From Rhyacophila brunnea (lineage: Eukaryota > Arthropoda > Insecta > Trichoptera > Rhyacophilidae), in NCBI GenBank assembly GCA_022495005.1, contig JAGYXB010000463.1, forward strand, positions 1,573,921 to 1,637,920: DNA of 64,000 nucleotides, read 5' to 3'. Below are positions 35,875 through 47,660 of the stretch, one piece after another. The stretch's first letter is position 1, and the number at the start of each line of letters is the position of its first letter. The position numbers were made by a program, and so were the translations under genes. A model generated the notes under the pieces. That model was not told the origin of the DNA, ran no database searches, and was given only the letters and a program-made list of their open reading frames with translations.

Positions 35875-36106
35875 TCCGACCATTTCCGATCCTAATGAGA
35901 TATAGAATAAGAGTGGAGGTTTGTATTAACAGATTTTTTTTACGAGAAAAGGATCTATAGTCTAAGATGTCAGCCACTTGCTCAACCTATTAGGTCCATA
36001 CTCTGACTCATACACAAATTCAAAAAAATATGTGTACTTGCAAGACCATGGATTCCAACCTGGGACCCACGACACTAGGCCGACGCTTAAGCCGCGCGGC
36101 CATCAT
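35875..36106 (-). mobile_element. tRNA-derived SINE, reverse copy
   Basis: In reverse, this matches 50027-50275. The head contains GGCCGCGCGGCTTAAGCGTC and GGTCCCAGGTTGGAATCC (A and B boxes). The body shares CAAGTGGCTGACAT and GTTAATACAAACCTCCACTC. SINEs are transcribed by RNA polymerase III and move with LINE enzymes. This copy has a changed B box. Confidence 0.75.
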
Positions 36107-36593
36107 GGGTGTATACTTGCATATTAACCGTCGAGATATCTAGGTATATCTAGGTAAACAAAATGTAGAACTATTCACTTACATTGTAGGATACCTATTC
36201 CTATAGGTATATTATCTTGATTTGTCACTTAGGTATGTGAGCACTGTTTGCGTCTCTCTAATAAGTAGGAGATACTTACATAATAATTGTCAGAACTTTT
36301 CGTAAGTTACATCAGTTTTCTTAGATGTTAAAATAATAACATGTTTACAAAATAACTGACGGGAGTTTTTTCTAACTGTCCGGATGCTTTATGAAATCTG
36401 TTAATGCTTGATGATCGTCCATTTTGTGTATCCACTAGCTATGTAGGTATATGTAGGTAAATATAAGATGGCTCCCAATCGATTTCCCGCCTCTCCTCCG
36501 CGCCCGTCCCTCACCACCTATGTCTTCATATCCAATGTTGATAATGAAATGGGCAGGTGTGATCAATTTAATTTTGAAAATTTTATAACATAA
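36107..36593. other. Upstream DNA without recognisable gene
   Basis: No frame or element ends. A C-rich segment near 36480-36530 (CCCGCCTCTCCTCCGCGCCC) is unassigned. Confidence 0.5.
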
Positions 36594-38462
36594 CTAGCTG
36601 ACCCCGCAAACGTTGTTCTGCCATATAAATTATTTCTAGTGAATATTTTGGTTGTTAAATAAAAAATAACGAATGTATCGTAAGTGTGGGGATGGGATCT
36701 ATGACAGAAAGAGAAATAGAGTGCTGTAGACGATGACCGCCGATAAAAACAAAAAAAACATCAACCATTCATTTTCTCAATTTAAAATGAGTAATGATGT
36801 TCATAATGAATGAATTACCTGTGACAGGATCTCATTGTTTAATGTTTATGCAATATCCGTCTTGTCCCTTCCAGAAAATTAGCGGATATTGGAGGGCATC
36901 CTATGAACCGTGTGTGTCAGCGATGAACTCCAGATTATTGTTTCTTCTTCGAATCACGATTTCTCGCGTCGATGTTCGGTCGCCAACTATGATTCCAGCA
37001 ATGTCGTCAACAACAGTCGCATTGAATTGACGTACGTGCTCTCCAGCTGGTGTTTTATCAGGATTGATGACAATAGCGTGATTGTCTCTTTGCAATTCGT
37101 GCATGTGTGCTTTGAAGAATTTCAATAATTCATTGTGCTCATTCAACAGGGCGTCCAGTTCGCCGACGATGTGCCTGGCATTAGGCGAATTGAGGCTATT
37201 GTAGCCGCAACGTGCATCCACATGATTGATGTCCTCTCCGCCGCGCCCATGGAGTAGATTTGTAAAAATGTATGTGGTTCGTTTGGCATTAGCAGCAATG
37301 AGCCTACTTTGTGGTATACTTGACCTTTGATTTTGAACGTAGAATGGAATTATTGACCATTTGCCGCAGTATTGTGAACTATTTCTGTTGCTCCGGACGA
37401 AGTCATTTGGAAGCATGAATTGAATGTGCGAATGGACTTCAGGAATAGGTTTTAATCTGGAACCGTGCCGATGAGCAAGCCGTTCAATGGTTCTGGTGGT
37501 ATCTCAATTTCTGCTAGTTGCACTTTTCCTGATGCACAACACAGCCCGGCTGACTCATGTTTGAATTTGAGCGCATGACAATGGGGACATTCTTTGTCCA
37601 TAGCACCCAATCAGCACTTTCGAATGAGCGGAATATTCAAAATCTGGCTCGTACTCGAATGCGAGACGAAGGAACGAAGCGGATGTAAATGTTCGATGTA
37701 CTTGTTGGCGTTGTCGGTCATTTGCTCTGCGTGTGTTAACTACGAACCAGCGCGCTTGGCTCCGTTCCAATTGTCGTTGTTGATTTCGTTCAGCTCGTGC
37801 CTCTTGTGATTGAGATGCACGCAATTGCGACATGCTTACAGGCACGTTTTTGTTATCTTGTTGGATTTGTTCGTCTGTTCTTTCTGCTCTACTATTTCGC
37901 ATGTTTGTTGCTTTATTCGTTCTACGGCCCAAATGGCCCCTCTTGCGTCTTGCTGGCATTGTGCACTGTAATACACGCACATAAAAATAGATAAATAAAA
38001 TAAATCGTACAAAATTTTTGCACGCACTGCGTTGTGGTATGCCGAATGAAATGTCAAAATGACGCGACGCTTCTCTTGAATTCTTCTCGGACGTAGCGCC
38101 ATCTGTCATTCAACAACATAAATAATTTCGTTCTGTTTGACGACGGTTAAATTTGTTCATACAAAAATAATAAAATCGCGATTAAAAAATGGGACGGTAG
38201 GGGTAGGAAAGTGAAAATTTGGGGTTATAGGTATTTTTTTATGCCAAATAATAAAAAAAATACAAAAAAAAAATTGTCAAAAAAATAAAAGAAAATTTTT
38301 CTGGATAGAGATACCCTAATCACCTAGTGGTATGAAATATACTTGTTGACCTATTCTCATACCTAAAAAATATACATTAAAAAATTCATAAAAATCGGTC
38401 AAGCCATTTCGGAGGAGTTTGACCACAAACATCGTGACACGAGATTTTTATATATATAGAGA
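36594..38462 (-). mobile_element. Truncated Helitron with both ends preserved
   Basis: On the minus strand the element begins TCTCTATATATAT next to a host A and ends GGGGTCAGCTAG next to a host T, the TC...CTAG with A/T insertion expected of Helitrons. The whole copy is 1869 bp, against several kb for an autonomous element. It keeps only the start of the Rep-helicase protein; the Rep catalytic region and helicase are absent. It lies about 33 kb upstream of engrailed. Confidence 0.85.
36765..37959 (-). pseudogene. Helitron Rep-helicase protein, broken N-terminal part
   Basis: Starts at ATG 37957-37959 with the basic MPARRKRGHLGRR. Then, in shifting frames, come a CPHCHALKFKHESAGLCC zinc-type segment, VQLAEIEIPPEPL, GQVYHKVGSLLP, IVGDRTSTREIVIRRRNN and DALQYPLIFWKGQDGY, all typical of the N-terminal domain of Helitron proteins. 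At least three frameshifts and two in-frame stops (TAG after THGS, TGA after NIKQ) make it non-functional. The Rep HUH motifs and the helicase are missing. Confidence 0.85.
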
Positions 38463-40562
38463 TATACCTATCTAAGAATTATCACGCTGAGAGTGAAGAT
38501 GCGCCGCGGATGCTAGAAAAGAACTTTCAATCCGGCTTGCCTGTTCTTCAACCCAACCGGATTCCGGCGTCCAGGAAAGCTGCTAAATACTATCTATATT
38601 ATCTATATTCTATATAGTGTATGTATACGGTGGAGCTACGAGATGCTGGTTTGAGCTATAGAATATATTTTTATTTCGTCATTCATATCTATATATCAAT
38701 GTATTTACACAATAAAAATATTATTTTAATATCACGGCTGAATAACTTCAGACGGTAGGTACCTAGGTAGATACATATATCTACTTAGGTATATTATATT
38801 CGAAAAGTCTATGGAAGTCTTCTTGACTCTTCTAGTTAAACTGAATAGAAAAATCTTGAATATTTAAGGGTAAGCCGTTAGAAGTCGGATAGCTACCTTC
38901 TTCGGACATGCTGTCCTTGTTTATTGACTTATTTAACGTTGTATCTATGTATCTTTGACGTAGATTGTATGTGACCTTATTATATTATTATTGGTATTAT
39001 CATTTGAAATAGAGAAACAATTTCCCCTTATGGCGCTGAATTTTTTTAGTACCTACTTATTTAAAAAGAGTGTATTGATTCAACAAAGTTTTGGAAAAGT
39101 TTAACAACATAGTTTAAAACTTAGGTACTCGTACTTAAGATTTCCAAAAGTTTTACAATCGCAATTATATTTTAGACCCAAAGGTTTCCGTGGTCATTCC
39201 ATTAGCCAACACCATCATTATCATCAGCCGGGGTCTGTTTACTGCTGGACGAAGGCCTGAAATATTGAATGCGCGTTTTGTTTATAAGAAACTATAATGC
39301 ATATAACGTATAACAGTCGTAACTATTTAAAATAAATTAATTTTTAACACGTGTTTTTGGTTATCCCATATTTATCCACTATCGCGATCCGAAGTAGGAT
39401 AAGCCAGTTCCCATTAATTGTGTGTTCTTTGGGTATAATTAAGATTGTGCTATATGTAAGAATCTACTACGATTTGAAACCTTCTGCTTTCATTACCTTT
39501 TTGAGACACAACCGGGCAGGTCATGGCTAGGGTATGCCAGAACCACGGATATCAAAAATGCTCCTCGTTAGGAAATCAGAAGGAAAGGGTCTGGGGGTGA
39601 GTAGTGACGCACGGTTGTGTTTTTGTGCGGTCTAAGAGGTAATTCGGGCATTGAATTATGTTCCTCTTGATGGAAAGTAGAGATATGAAGTTAGGAGTGG
39701 AGGCTTTTATGAAATATGGAGATGTGATAATTATATTTTCTCGGAAGTTGAAATGGCCTGACGGTTGTGTTTCGTGCCTTCCCATACTATTTGCCTCGGG
39801 ACGAGATACAAAAAATAAATAAATAATCAAACGAAGTGAACTGTAAATTATTACTTCATTTCTTCCCGACCGAGTCTCGAGATAGGTAACTTGGGTAGTT
39901 AGATAGGTAGGTATATCTACAAGTGGGACTCTACTAGCCCAAGAACCTGTTTCCATGATATCCCAGGGCCAAATTAACTCAGCTGCGTATCGTAGAATGA
40001 GCCAAAAGTAAGTAGGTAAGTACAACAATATTTTTAGTTAGAATTCAATTATAGTGATTATACCTACTTAGCAAAATTCATGAATTCAAGAATGAAAACC
40101 TAACCTAACATAACCTAACAAATAATTCAGTATAACGGCAATTTTCAAAATTTGTTTGCTGCTGGCTTCCTGCAAAGTGTAAACCGACAAGAAACGTGTT
40201 TTATTTAGACATGAATTTTATGTCAGTAGTGTCAGTACTATATGACCCAAAGAGGCTGGACAGTCTTTAATATACGGCCATATATTTCCGATAAAACATT
40301 TCACGGTGAAGTGTGATACGGCCAACTTCATACGTACACGTTTCCGGACACGTCTTTGAAGACGATTGACTGATCTGGTTGGATCTGGTTGGCTCATTTA
40401 GGCATTAGGTATTCGACTTTGGACCTGGGTCAGCCTCATGACATGAATAACTTAGCGCATTGCTTTTCTTCACCCCTTATTAACCTATTGTATTCTTACT
40501 TATAGAAAACCAATAAATAGGTACTATTCTCATAATGTACCTAATTATTGATACAGTGTGGC
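38463..40562. other. Upstream DNA with LINE and hAT-A traces
   Basis: A short RTE-type fragment is seen at 39210-39265 (ACTGCTGGACGAAGGCC). A decayed hAT-A-like right half may lie at 39345-39435 (CCCATTAATTGTGTGTTCTT). A 150-codon minus frame (39576-40028) has no recognised domain and crosses TAGG repeats, so I do not call it a gene. CCTAA repeats lie at about 40099-40120. Confidence 0.4.
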
Positions 40563-41366
40563 CACAGAACAGATAATAAATAGAATACCAATAGGCTATA
40601 TTCAATACGCCGCACGATGAAGCAGGCTTTTCCGCATGGTGAAGCAGGCTTTTGAATGTGTGAGTGTCCTACGAAAATGAAGCACGCATTATGCACGTGC
40701 AATAGTGTGTGTAATACACCAACATCAAAGGAGCGCAAATGCATAAACCGAGAGCAGTTTTTAGTATTCGACGTTAGTGGGCTCGCACATCAGAACTCGC
40801 CGCATGCGTCTTACGACGAATTCGTCGATGTGACGTCATCGTAAACCAAGAAACAAACGTTATCAAATGGACCTTCGCAGATTGGCCGATGCAACTGCAA
40901 CTCTGCGACCCTGCGACCCTGCGACATTCGTCTAGTTGCAATGGCCAAAGCGTGCATGTCGATCTCGGGAATGTCGCCTCCGCGCAAGCGCACAGCTGGC
41001 GGCCATCGGTCATTTCTGTCTTTGTCTCTGTCTACAATGTCATTGCTCGCTCACGCCGCCGCGTTTGACGTTTGTTCATACAATCAACACAATAAAAATG
41101 GCAGACGAGAGACTTCTCTTTTTTCGTGTTTGACGTTTGCCGCTGGGCAGATGTGCGAGGATGTACGATGCAACATTCGTCGAAAGTCTTAGAACTTTTG
41201 ATTTATAGCCGTTAGGCACACAAGGCGAATTGTGATGTGCGAGCCGGCTTAAACGTATTCTAGACACGTGTGTAAGTTTAACCCGGATTCATCCTTACTC
41301 GATTCGGTTACCTGCTATCGCCTTACCCGTTGTGTATTTCAGTTCCCATTATTTCTGAGTTCCCTG
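40563..41366 (+). mobile_element. hAT-A MITE split by a TTAA-type MITE, perfect target duplication
   Basis: CACAGAACAG at 40563 and GAGTTCCCTG ending at 41366, with AGTGTGGC on both sides (40555-40562 and 41367-41374). The element is continuous once 40778-41248 is removed. It has a small tandem repeat (GAAGCAGGCTTTT) near 40620. Non-coding. Confidence 0.9.
40778..41248. mobile_element. CpG-rich TTAA-type (piggyBac-like) MITE nested in hAT-A
   Basis: Inverted ends are GGGCTCGCACATCAGAACTC on the left and, inverted from the right, GCCGGCTCGCACATCACAAT. Flanks are TTAG (40774-40777) and TTAA (41249-41252). The 471-bp interior is CpG-rich (GCGACCCTGCGACCCTGCGA, ACGCCGCCGCGTTTGACG) and has many short frames on both strands, none recognised. 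Confidence 0.78.
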
Positions 41367-41826
41367 AGTGTGGCATAGGGTAATTTACTGAAAATGTTAG
41401 AAAACTGGTCATAGTCACGATTCAAGGGTTGGGTAAATATCAATGGGTACATTATTTGCAGTCTGACCAAGTATATTTTATTTTGGAGATCAAATCACAT
41501 TACTATGGCAATTATACACTGTTCTGGGATTGGTTTTTAACTTAGGTATTGGTGAAGATCGAATTTTCAATATGCTCTCTAGGTCCGAAAAAAACCTGGG
41601 AAAGTTACATTTTTGAATCAGCTATTTTGTTAGCTAGACAGGCAAAGAGCAACTGATCATTTTTCATGTATCTGAAATCGAAGCGCTTATGTTACCACTT
41701 CCGCCGGATATTGACAAAACGGCGCCAATTTCAAATAAAATCACTGGCTCTGATTTGACCAATTAATGACAATTACAATAATAGATTGATTCACACGTGT
41801 TATCGATATATTATTACTATGGTAAC
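41367..41826. other. Unassigned spacer
   Basis: Moderately AT-rich single-copy-looking DNA with no TAGG repeats and no frame. Nothing recognised. Confidence 0.45.
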
Positions 41827-42299
41827 CATGGCCCCCACAAGGAGGGGGGCTGACAGGGCCGTAGCCTAGGGGCCCGGGGTCAGGAGGGGCCCGGCGCGGT
41901 GAGTCGACCAGATAGTGAGATTAACACATATCACAAATTTGCTTTACTAGCAAAAAAAGTCTATTTTCTACTATTTTCTATATCTATAGGTGCTATTTTC
42001 CTTCAATAATGTTATTATGTATTTAAAAATATATGGTTGTACGATGTAATTTTTAATTGTGTATCGATTCTCGACAACTCCATAATGCAATTGGATACGT
42101 AGATATATGTATTAAAATATACAAAAAAAAACATTAAATATACACATTAATTTTACCGCGTACATCATATTATTATGGTCATCATCATTTTGGCTGTACA
42201 CAGCTGTAGAGCGTCACAATGCCTTTATCCTTAGCGATGGGTTGGGGGGCCCGCCAAATTTCCTAGCCTGGGGGCCCGCTTCAATATGTGGGGCCCATG
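41827..42299 (+). mobile_element. hAT-C MITE with 8-bp target duplication
   Basis: CATGGCCCCCACA to TGTGGGGCCCATG, with flanks ATGGTAAC (41819-41826) and ATGGTAAG (42300-42307). At 473 bp it is the longest copy of the family here. Non-coding. Confidence 0.88.
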
Positions 42300-44053
42300 A
42301 TGGTAAGACTACACATTTAACATTTAACGATAGGTAGGTTCAAGCATTTTAGATACCTTAGAGTGAAAGAGATAGGAATATATGAGGTTCCCTGAGACGC
42401 CTTATATGTAATAACGAAAGTAACAGAATCATATTATATCATTACGATTAACACATTTATTTTAAATAAGAAAACATCAGTTTAAAATTAGTTCTACGCC
42501 GTAGAGACCACCTTCTACGTGTTCTACGTCTCTACGCTTTTCATTTATTCTCCCGTTTTATATTTAATTTATTTATTTTGCAGCTAAGGTTTTTACAAAA
42601 AATTATCATTTCCACTCCGATAAAGCACAGTACGTCAGTATACTTCAGCTGATTTAACATGTATTATAACTCACCTCTACCTATTTATAATCCACACATA
42701 AATTATCTACAACCTACGTAGGTATACTTTTTATTAAACGCCCAGGTCTCTATAAACACCAAATATTTAATTATTCCACGCGACTAATTGATCAACCTTC
42801 TACGGCACTGGTTTCGTCTTACATTCTACCCTGAGGCTGGGGGCATTATATAAATAAATAAAGACGAAATATACAAAGAGGCGGTGCGTGGTCAAACGAA
42901 AAGATAGATCGATCAAAATGTGAGTTATTTTTAGACGGTATAACTATTATTATTATTATTATTATTACTATTTTAGGGAATTAACATTTTAGCCCAAGGT
43001 GAAGGGAGGGTAGGAAGATAAATCGTGGTAAATTACCCTGTCCAGATTGCATAGGTACAGATAAAACCGAGCAAGAATATTGGGAAGGTAGGTACGTACT
43101 ATCTAATTTGGTATTTTTTTAATTTAAAACTTTCAAGCTATCTAGATATTTTTGTCTTTTGAATAGCATGATAAACATTATTCTCTAATTCAATGACACT
43201 AATATAATGCATACTAATGAATTTATTTTAATTTTTTAAATACCTACGTAGGTACACTTTTCCAAAATCTCACACAGCTTAGTAGTGCGCACACAGCGGA
43301 CTGAATAAAAATTGATAGTAGGTATAATAACTTTTTTTATTATTTTAATAACTAATACCTACACCATTTACACGTGCATGGATTTACTGCTGACAGTCTG
43401 TATTATCGCGGTCATTACAATAAAATTCACATGTAAACTTGTATTATCATGCCAGTTTTAAGATTGCATGCTTGAATCAAAAAAGTTCGAAAGCTTTTGA
43501 ATTTTCACGCGACAGTTGGGATTGTTCTATATCTGCGACTGTGAAAAATAAACTACATCGCGCAGACTCATTTTGAAGTACTTAAACCAATTTTCACAAC
43601 CTGTCCTATAAAGGTACGAGTTCTATAAAATGACAACATCGCGTCTCGCTTACTCTTGAAGAATGAGATTGGCGAGACAGCACTTCTACGTGTAAACTAC
43701 TGTAAACAATTATTATCGCGATAGTTTAAAGCACACACTAAATCCATGCAGGTGTACAGGCGCTATAAGATTCGTAAAATATTTTTTTATTCAATTCTGA
43801 ATATTACGCAAGATTTAAGAATGTTGAATTCTTCTTATTGATAATATAAATACTTACTCAGAATAGGCACCTTCTAGATTTCATTGTCCGGGTGAGTGCT
43901 CTTATCTCTTGCGCTATCGGTCGGCATATGATGCGAAATATATCAAATATCATTAAATCAAGGTATCAAATGATATTAATAATATAATTTATTTGTATAC
44001 TCGTACCTACGGTGCTAGGTGTTAGCTACGTCTTTGATACTTAGGTATAGGCA
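42300..44053. other. Upstream DNA, mostly unique
   Basis: Few TAGG tracts. A (TAT)n microsatellite is at 42942-42968. The segments 42780-42930 and 43360-43740 look unique and contain CpG sites (TATCGCGGTCATTAC, CATCGCGTCTCGCTTAC). No exon recognised. Confidence 0.45.
42942..42968. repeat. Trinucleotide (ATT)n microsatellite
   Basis: About nine uninterrupted TAT/ATT units. Confidence 0.9.
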
Positions 44054-44402
44054 TTTCGTTCTACAGGGACACTGTTGTACGCTAAAAACGATTTGCAGTT
44101 GTGTTGGTGTTCTTTGGTAGTATTGACACAGGGTGTGCATGAAGAATTACGGTAAATAAGCATATTTTTATGACTTATTGTTTTCATAAAATATGGAATA
44201 AAAATGCGTTCATTAGAACGTAGGTATCTGTATATTATTTACATATACTAATAGTTACAATTCAAGGAAAACATCGTGTATTATTATTTATTTTGTTGGA
44301 ATTGGGAATATACTACAATGTCTTGGAATTTATAAATTAGCCTTAACGATATCATTATCGTTATTTAAGAGATTAGTTATAAATGTATAGAGAACTAAAC
44401 AA
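44054..44402 (+). repeat. Second copy of the 351-bp dispersed repeat
   Basis: Same start (TTTCGTTCTACAGGG) and end (GAGAACTAAACAA) as 733-1083, with about 5% difference by eye and unrelated flanks. The similarity suggests a recent duplication relative to the other families. Confidence 0.75.
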
Positions 44403-44934
44403 TTAAAGACAATTATAATACCGTAAATACATAATTTTACTGGCAATGTCATTTAATTATACATATAATCATTAGGACTTCTGAGAACAATTACAAATGG
44501 CATTTTCAACTATAAGTATAATGCTGTCAAAGTAAAATAAATAATAGGAAGAACATAATTTCATACATTGGACACTAAAGACGCGCCCAGCTATATAGAA
44601 AACCAGACAACAGTCACTATATGAACACACTGTAGACGACTCCAAAGAATGAGTTTATGACCTGTTTATGACTAGCGACTCTCAGTAACAATAGAAACTC
44701 CGCCCTTTACGCCCCTGCACTGTACGTCTAACCAATTGGTGATAAAGTAATAATTGCAGGCGGTTCTAAGTAGGGTTTTATTACAGGCCTTAATGCATAC
44801 ACACAAACAATACCAATCCAGATGCGAAGCAATTTAAGCGTACAACAGTGACTCTGTAAAGTGCGTGGACTATACTTATGATCAATTATCAATTACTATA
44901 TGTATTTTGTATTCAATATTGAATTTTATAATTT
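44403..44934. promoter_or_regulatory. Unique block with TATA-like and CCAAT-like sites
   Basis: CTATATAGAAAACCAG (about 44591), a GC-richer stretch at 44690-44725 and CCAATTGG (44732) occur in DNA without repeats. There is no open frame. A promoter is possible but unsupported by anything else. Confidence 0.2.
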
Positions 44935-45095
44935 TAAATTCTTCTTATTCCTCTTCTTTGGCGCCGTCTTCTATCGAAGGTTGGCGATCAACTCGAAATA
45001 CATTCCAGTCGCATTAGTTCTCAATACCCTGGACATTAAGTCACTTACAAGGTTGCATAACCAAGGGAATTTTCGTCTACCTACGTTTCTGCTAT
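44935..45095 (-). pseudogene. Non-LTR retrotransposon 3' relic
   Basis: Begins TTCTTCTTATTCCTCTTCTTTGG, an inverted A/G-rich 3' tail, followed by a GGTTGGCGATCAACTCG block that recurs in more decayed form at 63120-63275. The protein reading is too broken to assign a clade. Confidence 0.5.
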
Positions 45096-45314
45096 AGATC
45101 CACAAGTAAGTATAAGTTGTCCACTGAGTGAGGGCGCCACATGCTAGGATTTACATATTATCATTCAACACTTTTTATACTGTGATGAGCTTAGTTCAAA
45201 CTACTATAACTAACTAATCTAACAGTAACTATAACACCGGACGGATTGTAGATCTATATACCTACCTACTATCTACTTTTGCCTGCATTATGAATTAAAG
45301 TCACTTAAATCGTA

Positions 45315-45808
45315 GGGGAAAGGTGTACAAAATGGCATAGTGGGGAAAAAAGAACTTTTGCTCTACTGCCGAAACGGTGCGGTCGAACATGATGCAACTT
45401 ACTCAGAAACAATCCATCCTTTAAATATTTAGTTATATTTAGTTCACCCAAAACAGCTATAGGTACAAGAAGGTCATGCAGTGGAAAGATTTTTGAAACA
45501 TACGAATATTTTTGCAGCTTGTCGTCGAAAGGTATTTTACATTATTAAACATACATAAAAAAGGAGCTTACGTAGGAGTTAATAGTGTTCATGTTGGATG
45601 TAAATTTATTACATTTACTGGTAGGTATAAACTGAATTTTTTTAATGAATTTCCAAAATCCTCTAAAATGATCACTTATGTAATATTTTGTTATTAAAAA
45701 TATCCCAATGTATTAAAAATAGTGTTACTTTACAATCATGCTCCATTTTTATAATAAATTACATGTTTTGATATTCTAAACACCATGCCATTTTGTACAC
45801 CCTTCCCC
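45315..45808. mobile_element. 494-bp MITE with TA target duplication
   Basis: Inverted ends of about 28 bp: GGGGAAAGGTGTACAAAATG on the left, and inverted from the right GGGGAAGGGTGTACAAAATG. A TA dinucleotide lies on each side (45313-45314 and 45809-45810), suggesting the Tc1/mariner group. No transposase frame. Confidence 0.7.
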
Positions 45809-45811
45809 TAC

Positions 45812-45960
45812 TTATTATTGCCAAACATAGACGAACACGAAGGATGCAGCTTTTCTGTGCTTGAAAGTAGCCCGGTCTTTCTTTTGTCTTATTGGCTCTT
45901 CTTACAACATCTTCATTAGTAATATGACCAGCCCAGGAAATCTTCATGATACGAAAGCCT
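45812..45960 (-). pseudogene. Non-LTR retrotransposon C-terminal relic
   Basis: The minus strand reads MKISWAGHITNEDVVRRANK, then RLCLAIISRG. The ISW...HITNEDVVRR arrangement is a common block in the C-terminal part of some insect non-LTR proteins. The frame then runs into the neighbouring MITE, so only a short stub is left. Confidence 0.6.
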
Positions 45961-47465
45961 ACAGTACCGACATATAAGTTTTTTTCTTTCTTAACTGTCT
46001 TCTATAAGCACTACGGTACGTGGTTGTGGCATCAGTTCCGTACGGTTCCGTCTCGCACTTAAAATCACTTCTTTCAGATACGTTTATACCGTCACGGAGG
46101 GCGGCCGTGCATATCCACGGCTGTACATACACGACGGGTGGCGATGGAAACCTAAGTAGTAATTATAAGTACTTAGGTACTGCATATAAGTAGGTAGGTA
46201 GATTAGAAACATTCTAGGAAAATAATCTTGACTCATTACTGAAAATTGATACATAGGTAATTATGTTTTCTTGATTGGACGACCATAAAGTGCCTACGAT
46301 TTCTCTGTTATAGTATCTTCGTAGCTATCTACTATGCCACAGGTTGCATACTATAAATATAAATAGGCAGGTACCTGTAATAAATAGGCACATACCATAG
46401 GTACAAGTAATATTTATTAAGTGCATTTATTCATTTATTGATGCAACGACTGAGAACATAATTGCTTTGTTGTATTCGAGCATGTTCGATAAATCGTATT
46501 TTTTTTTTGTTTACAGCCTTTATATTAATATATAGCCTTGCCGTCGTGGAGCTACGATTGAGAGGAAGGTCCGATAAGTTATTGTTGTATTTTTTTAACA
46601 AGATTGCCTCTAAGATACTAAAGCTATGCGAACTTGCAACGTAGGTGTTTTTTCGAATTTCTTATCGGTACATACAGTCGTTACAATATACCTACTCTGG
46701 AAAATAATCATGTTTCTCATAAGCGGAGGATGTATGCCTCAATTGGCTGGAGGTTGTATTATCCATTAGCCCAATCAATTGGGTCTTTGCGCTGGATCAA
46801 TCACGCGTATTTTTCTGCATTTTTCTGCACGGCCGTGATCAACCGGCGAGCCTCGACTACAAAGACGGCCGATCTACTAACTTTTCTATCGTGCATAACT
46901 TGTTCGCAAAATGTAGCATATTATTGTAGATAGGTAGCAGTCATAGTCAGCAGCATAAAATAAGCCACTGATATTATAATGTGTCATTACTGTGATCTTC
47001 AATAATTCTTGGCTTTGAAAGAGATACATTGTTTTTTTTATTAGATATGTTGCTAGTTGGAATATAATATGGTTGTTTTACTGTTTATTTTAAGGGGCAT
47101 CAAAAATAGTCAGTCCCTTGAGCCTCTAAATCCCTAAACCCACCATTGGATGACATTTAAAAAAAATCATTTATGTGGATAATGGCCACATAATAAAATG
47201 GTAAGTAAATGAATTTTAAAAAAATCATTGTACCATTACGCTTTGAAAAAATACTGACTCATTCATAGTTTAATATTTATCTATCACCAAATATAAGTAC
47301 CTATTGTTAGTCTAATTCTAATATTTTCAAGCTTTGGTACAATAATAATTCGAATAGTAAGCTATAAATTAAATTAAAATCATTATTGAATACCCGTATA
47401 ATCGTATTGCATATTTTTGTTCAGTTATTGTCTACGGAATGCTTTGTTTTTATAGAATCAAGCTC
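45961..47465. other. Upstream DNA with a unique 300-bp block
   Basis: 46630-46930 is a higher-complexity block (CTTTGCGCTGGATCAATCAC, CACGGCCGTGATCAACCGGC) without TAGG repeats, next to a 99-codon forward frame with no recognised domain. 46080-46150 is also CpG-rich. Possible enhancers or exon remnants; not identified. Confidence 0.3.
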
Positions 47466-47469
47466 AATC

Positions 47470-47660
47470 TAAAATCTATCCAGTTGCTCCTTTTTCAATC
47501 CAGGTATGCCAGCCAGTCGATTCAACATGGCCGCCCCGTGGTCCAACCCCCTCCCTTACTTTTCTTATCCCTTCCCTGCCGCTACTACCCCACACCCCTC
47601 GCCAGACTATAAGCGTAGAGCTTTGACTCTTACAGGAGGCTTTATGGCACAGTGGAAAAC
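47470..47660 (-). repeat. Possible LINE 3' segment, GC-rich
   Basis: The minus strand reads PLCHKASCKSQSSTLIVWRG and TGWHTWIEKGATG, phrases that recall non-LTR retrotransposon tails, but I cannot place them firmly. The composition differs sharply from the flanks. Confidence 0.35.

Noticed and set aside
39576..40028. 150-codon minus-strand open frame
   Set aside because: No recognisable domain; it runs through TAGG/CCTA repeats (LPTYFW, VDIPTYLTTQ are translated repeat), so it is probably a chance frame.
40811..41013. Cluster of overlapping frames on both strands
   Set aside because: They lie inside a CpG-rich MITE and have no recognised domain; lack of stops reflects composition.
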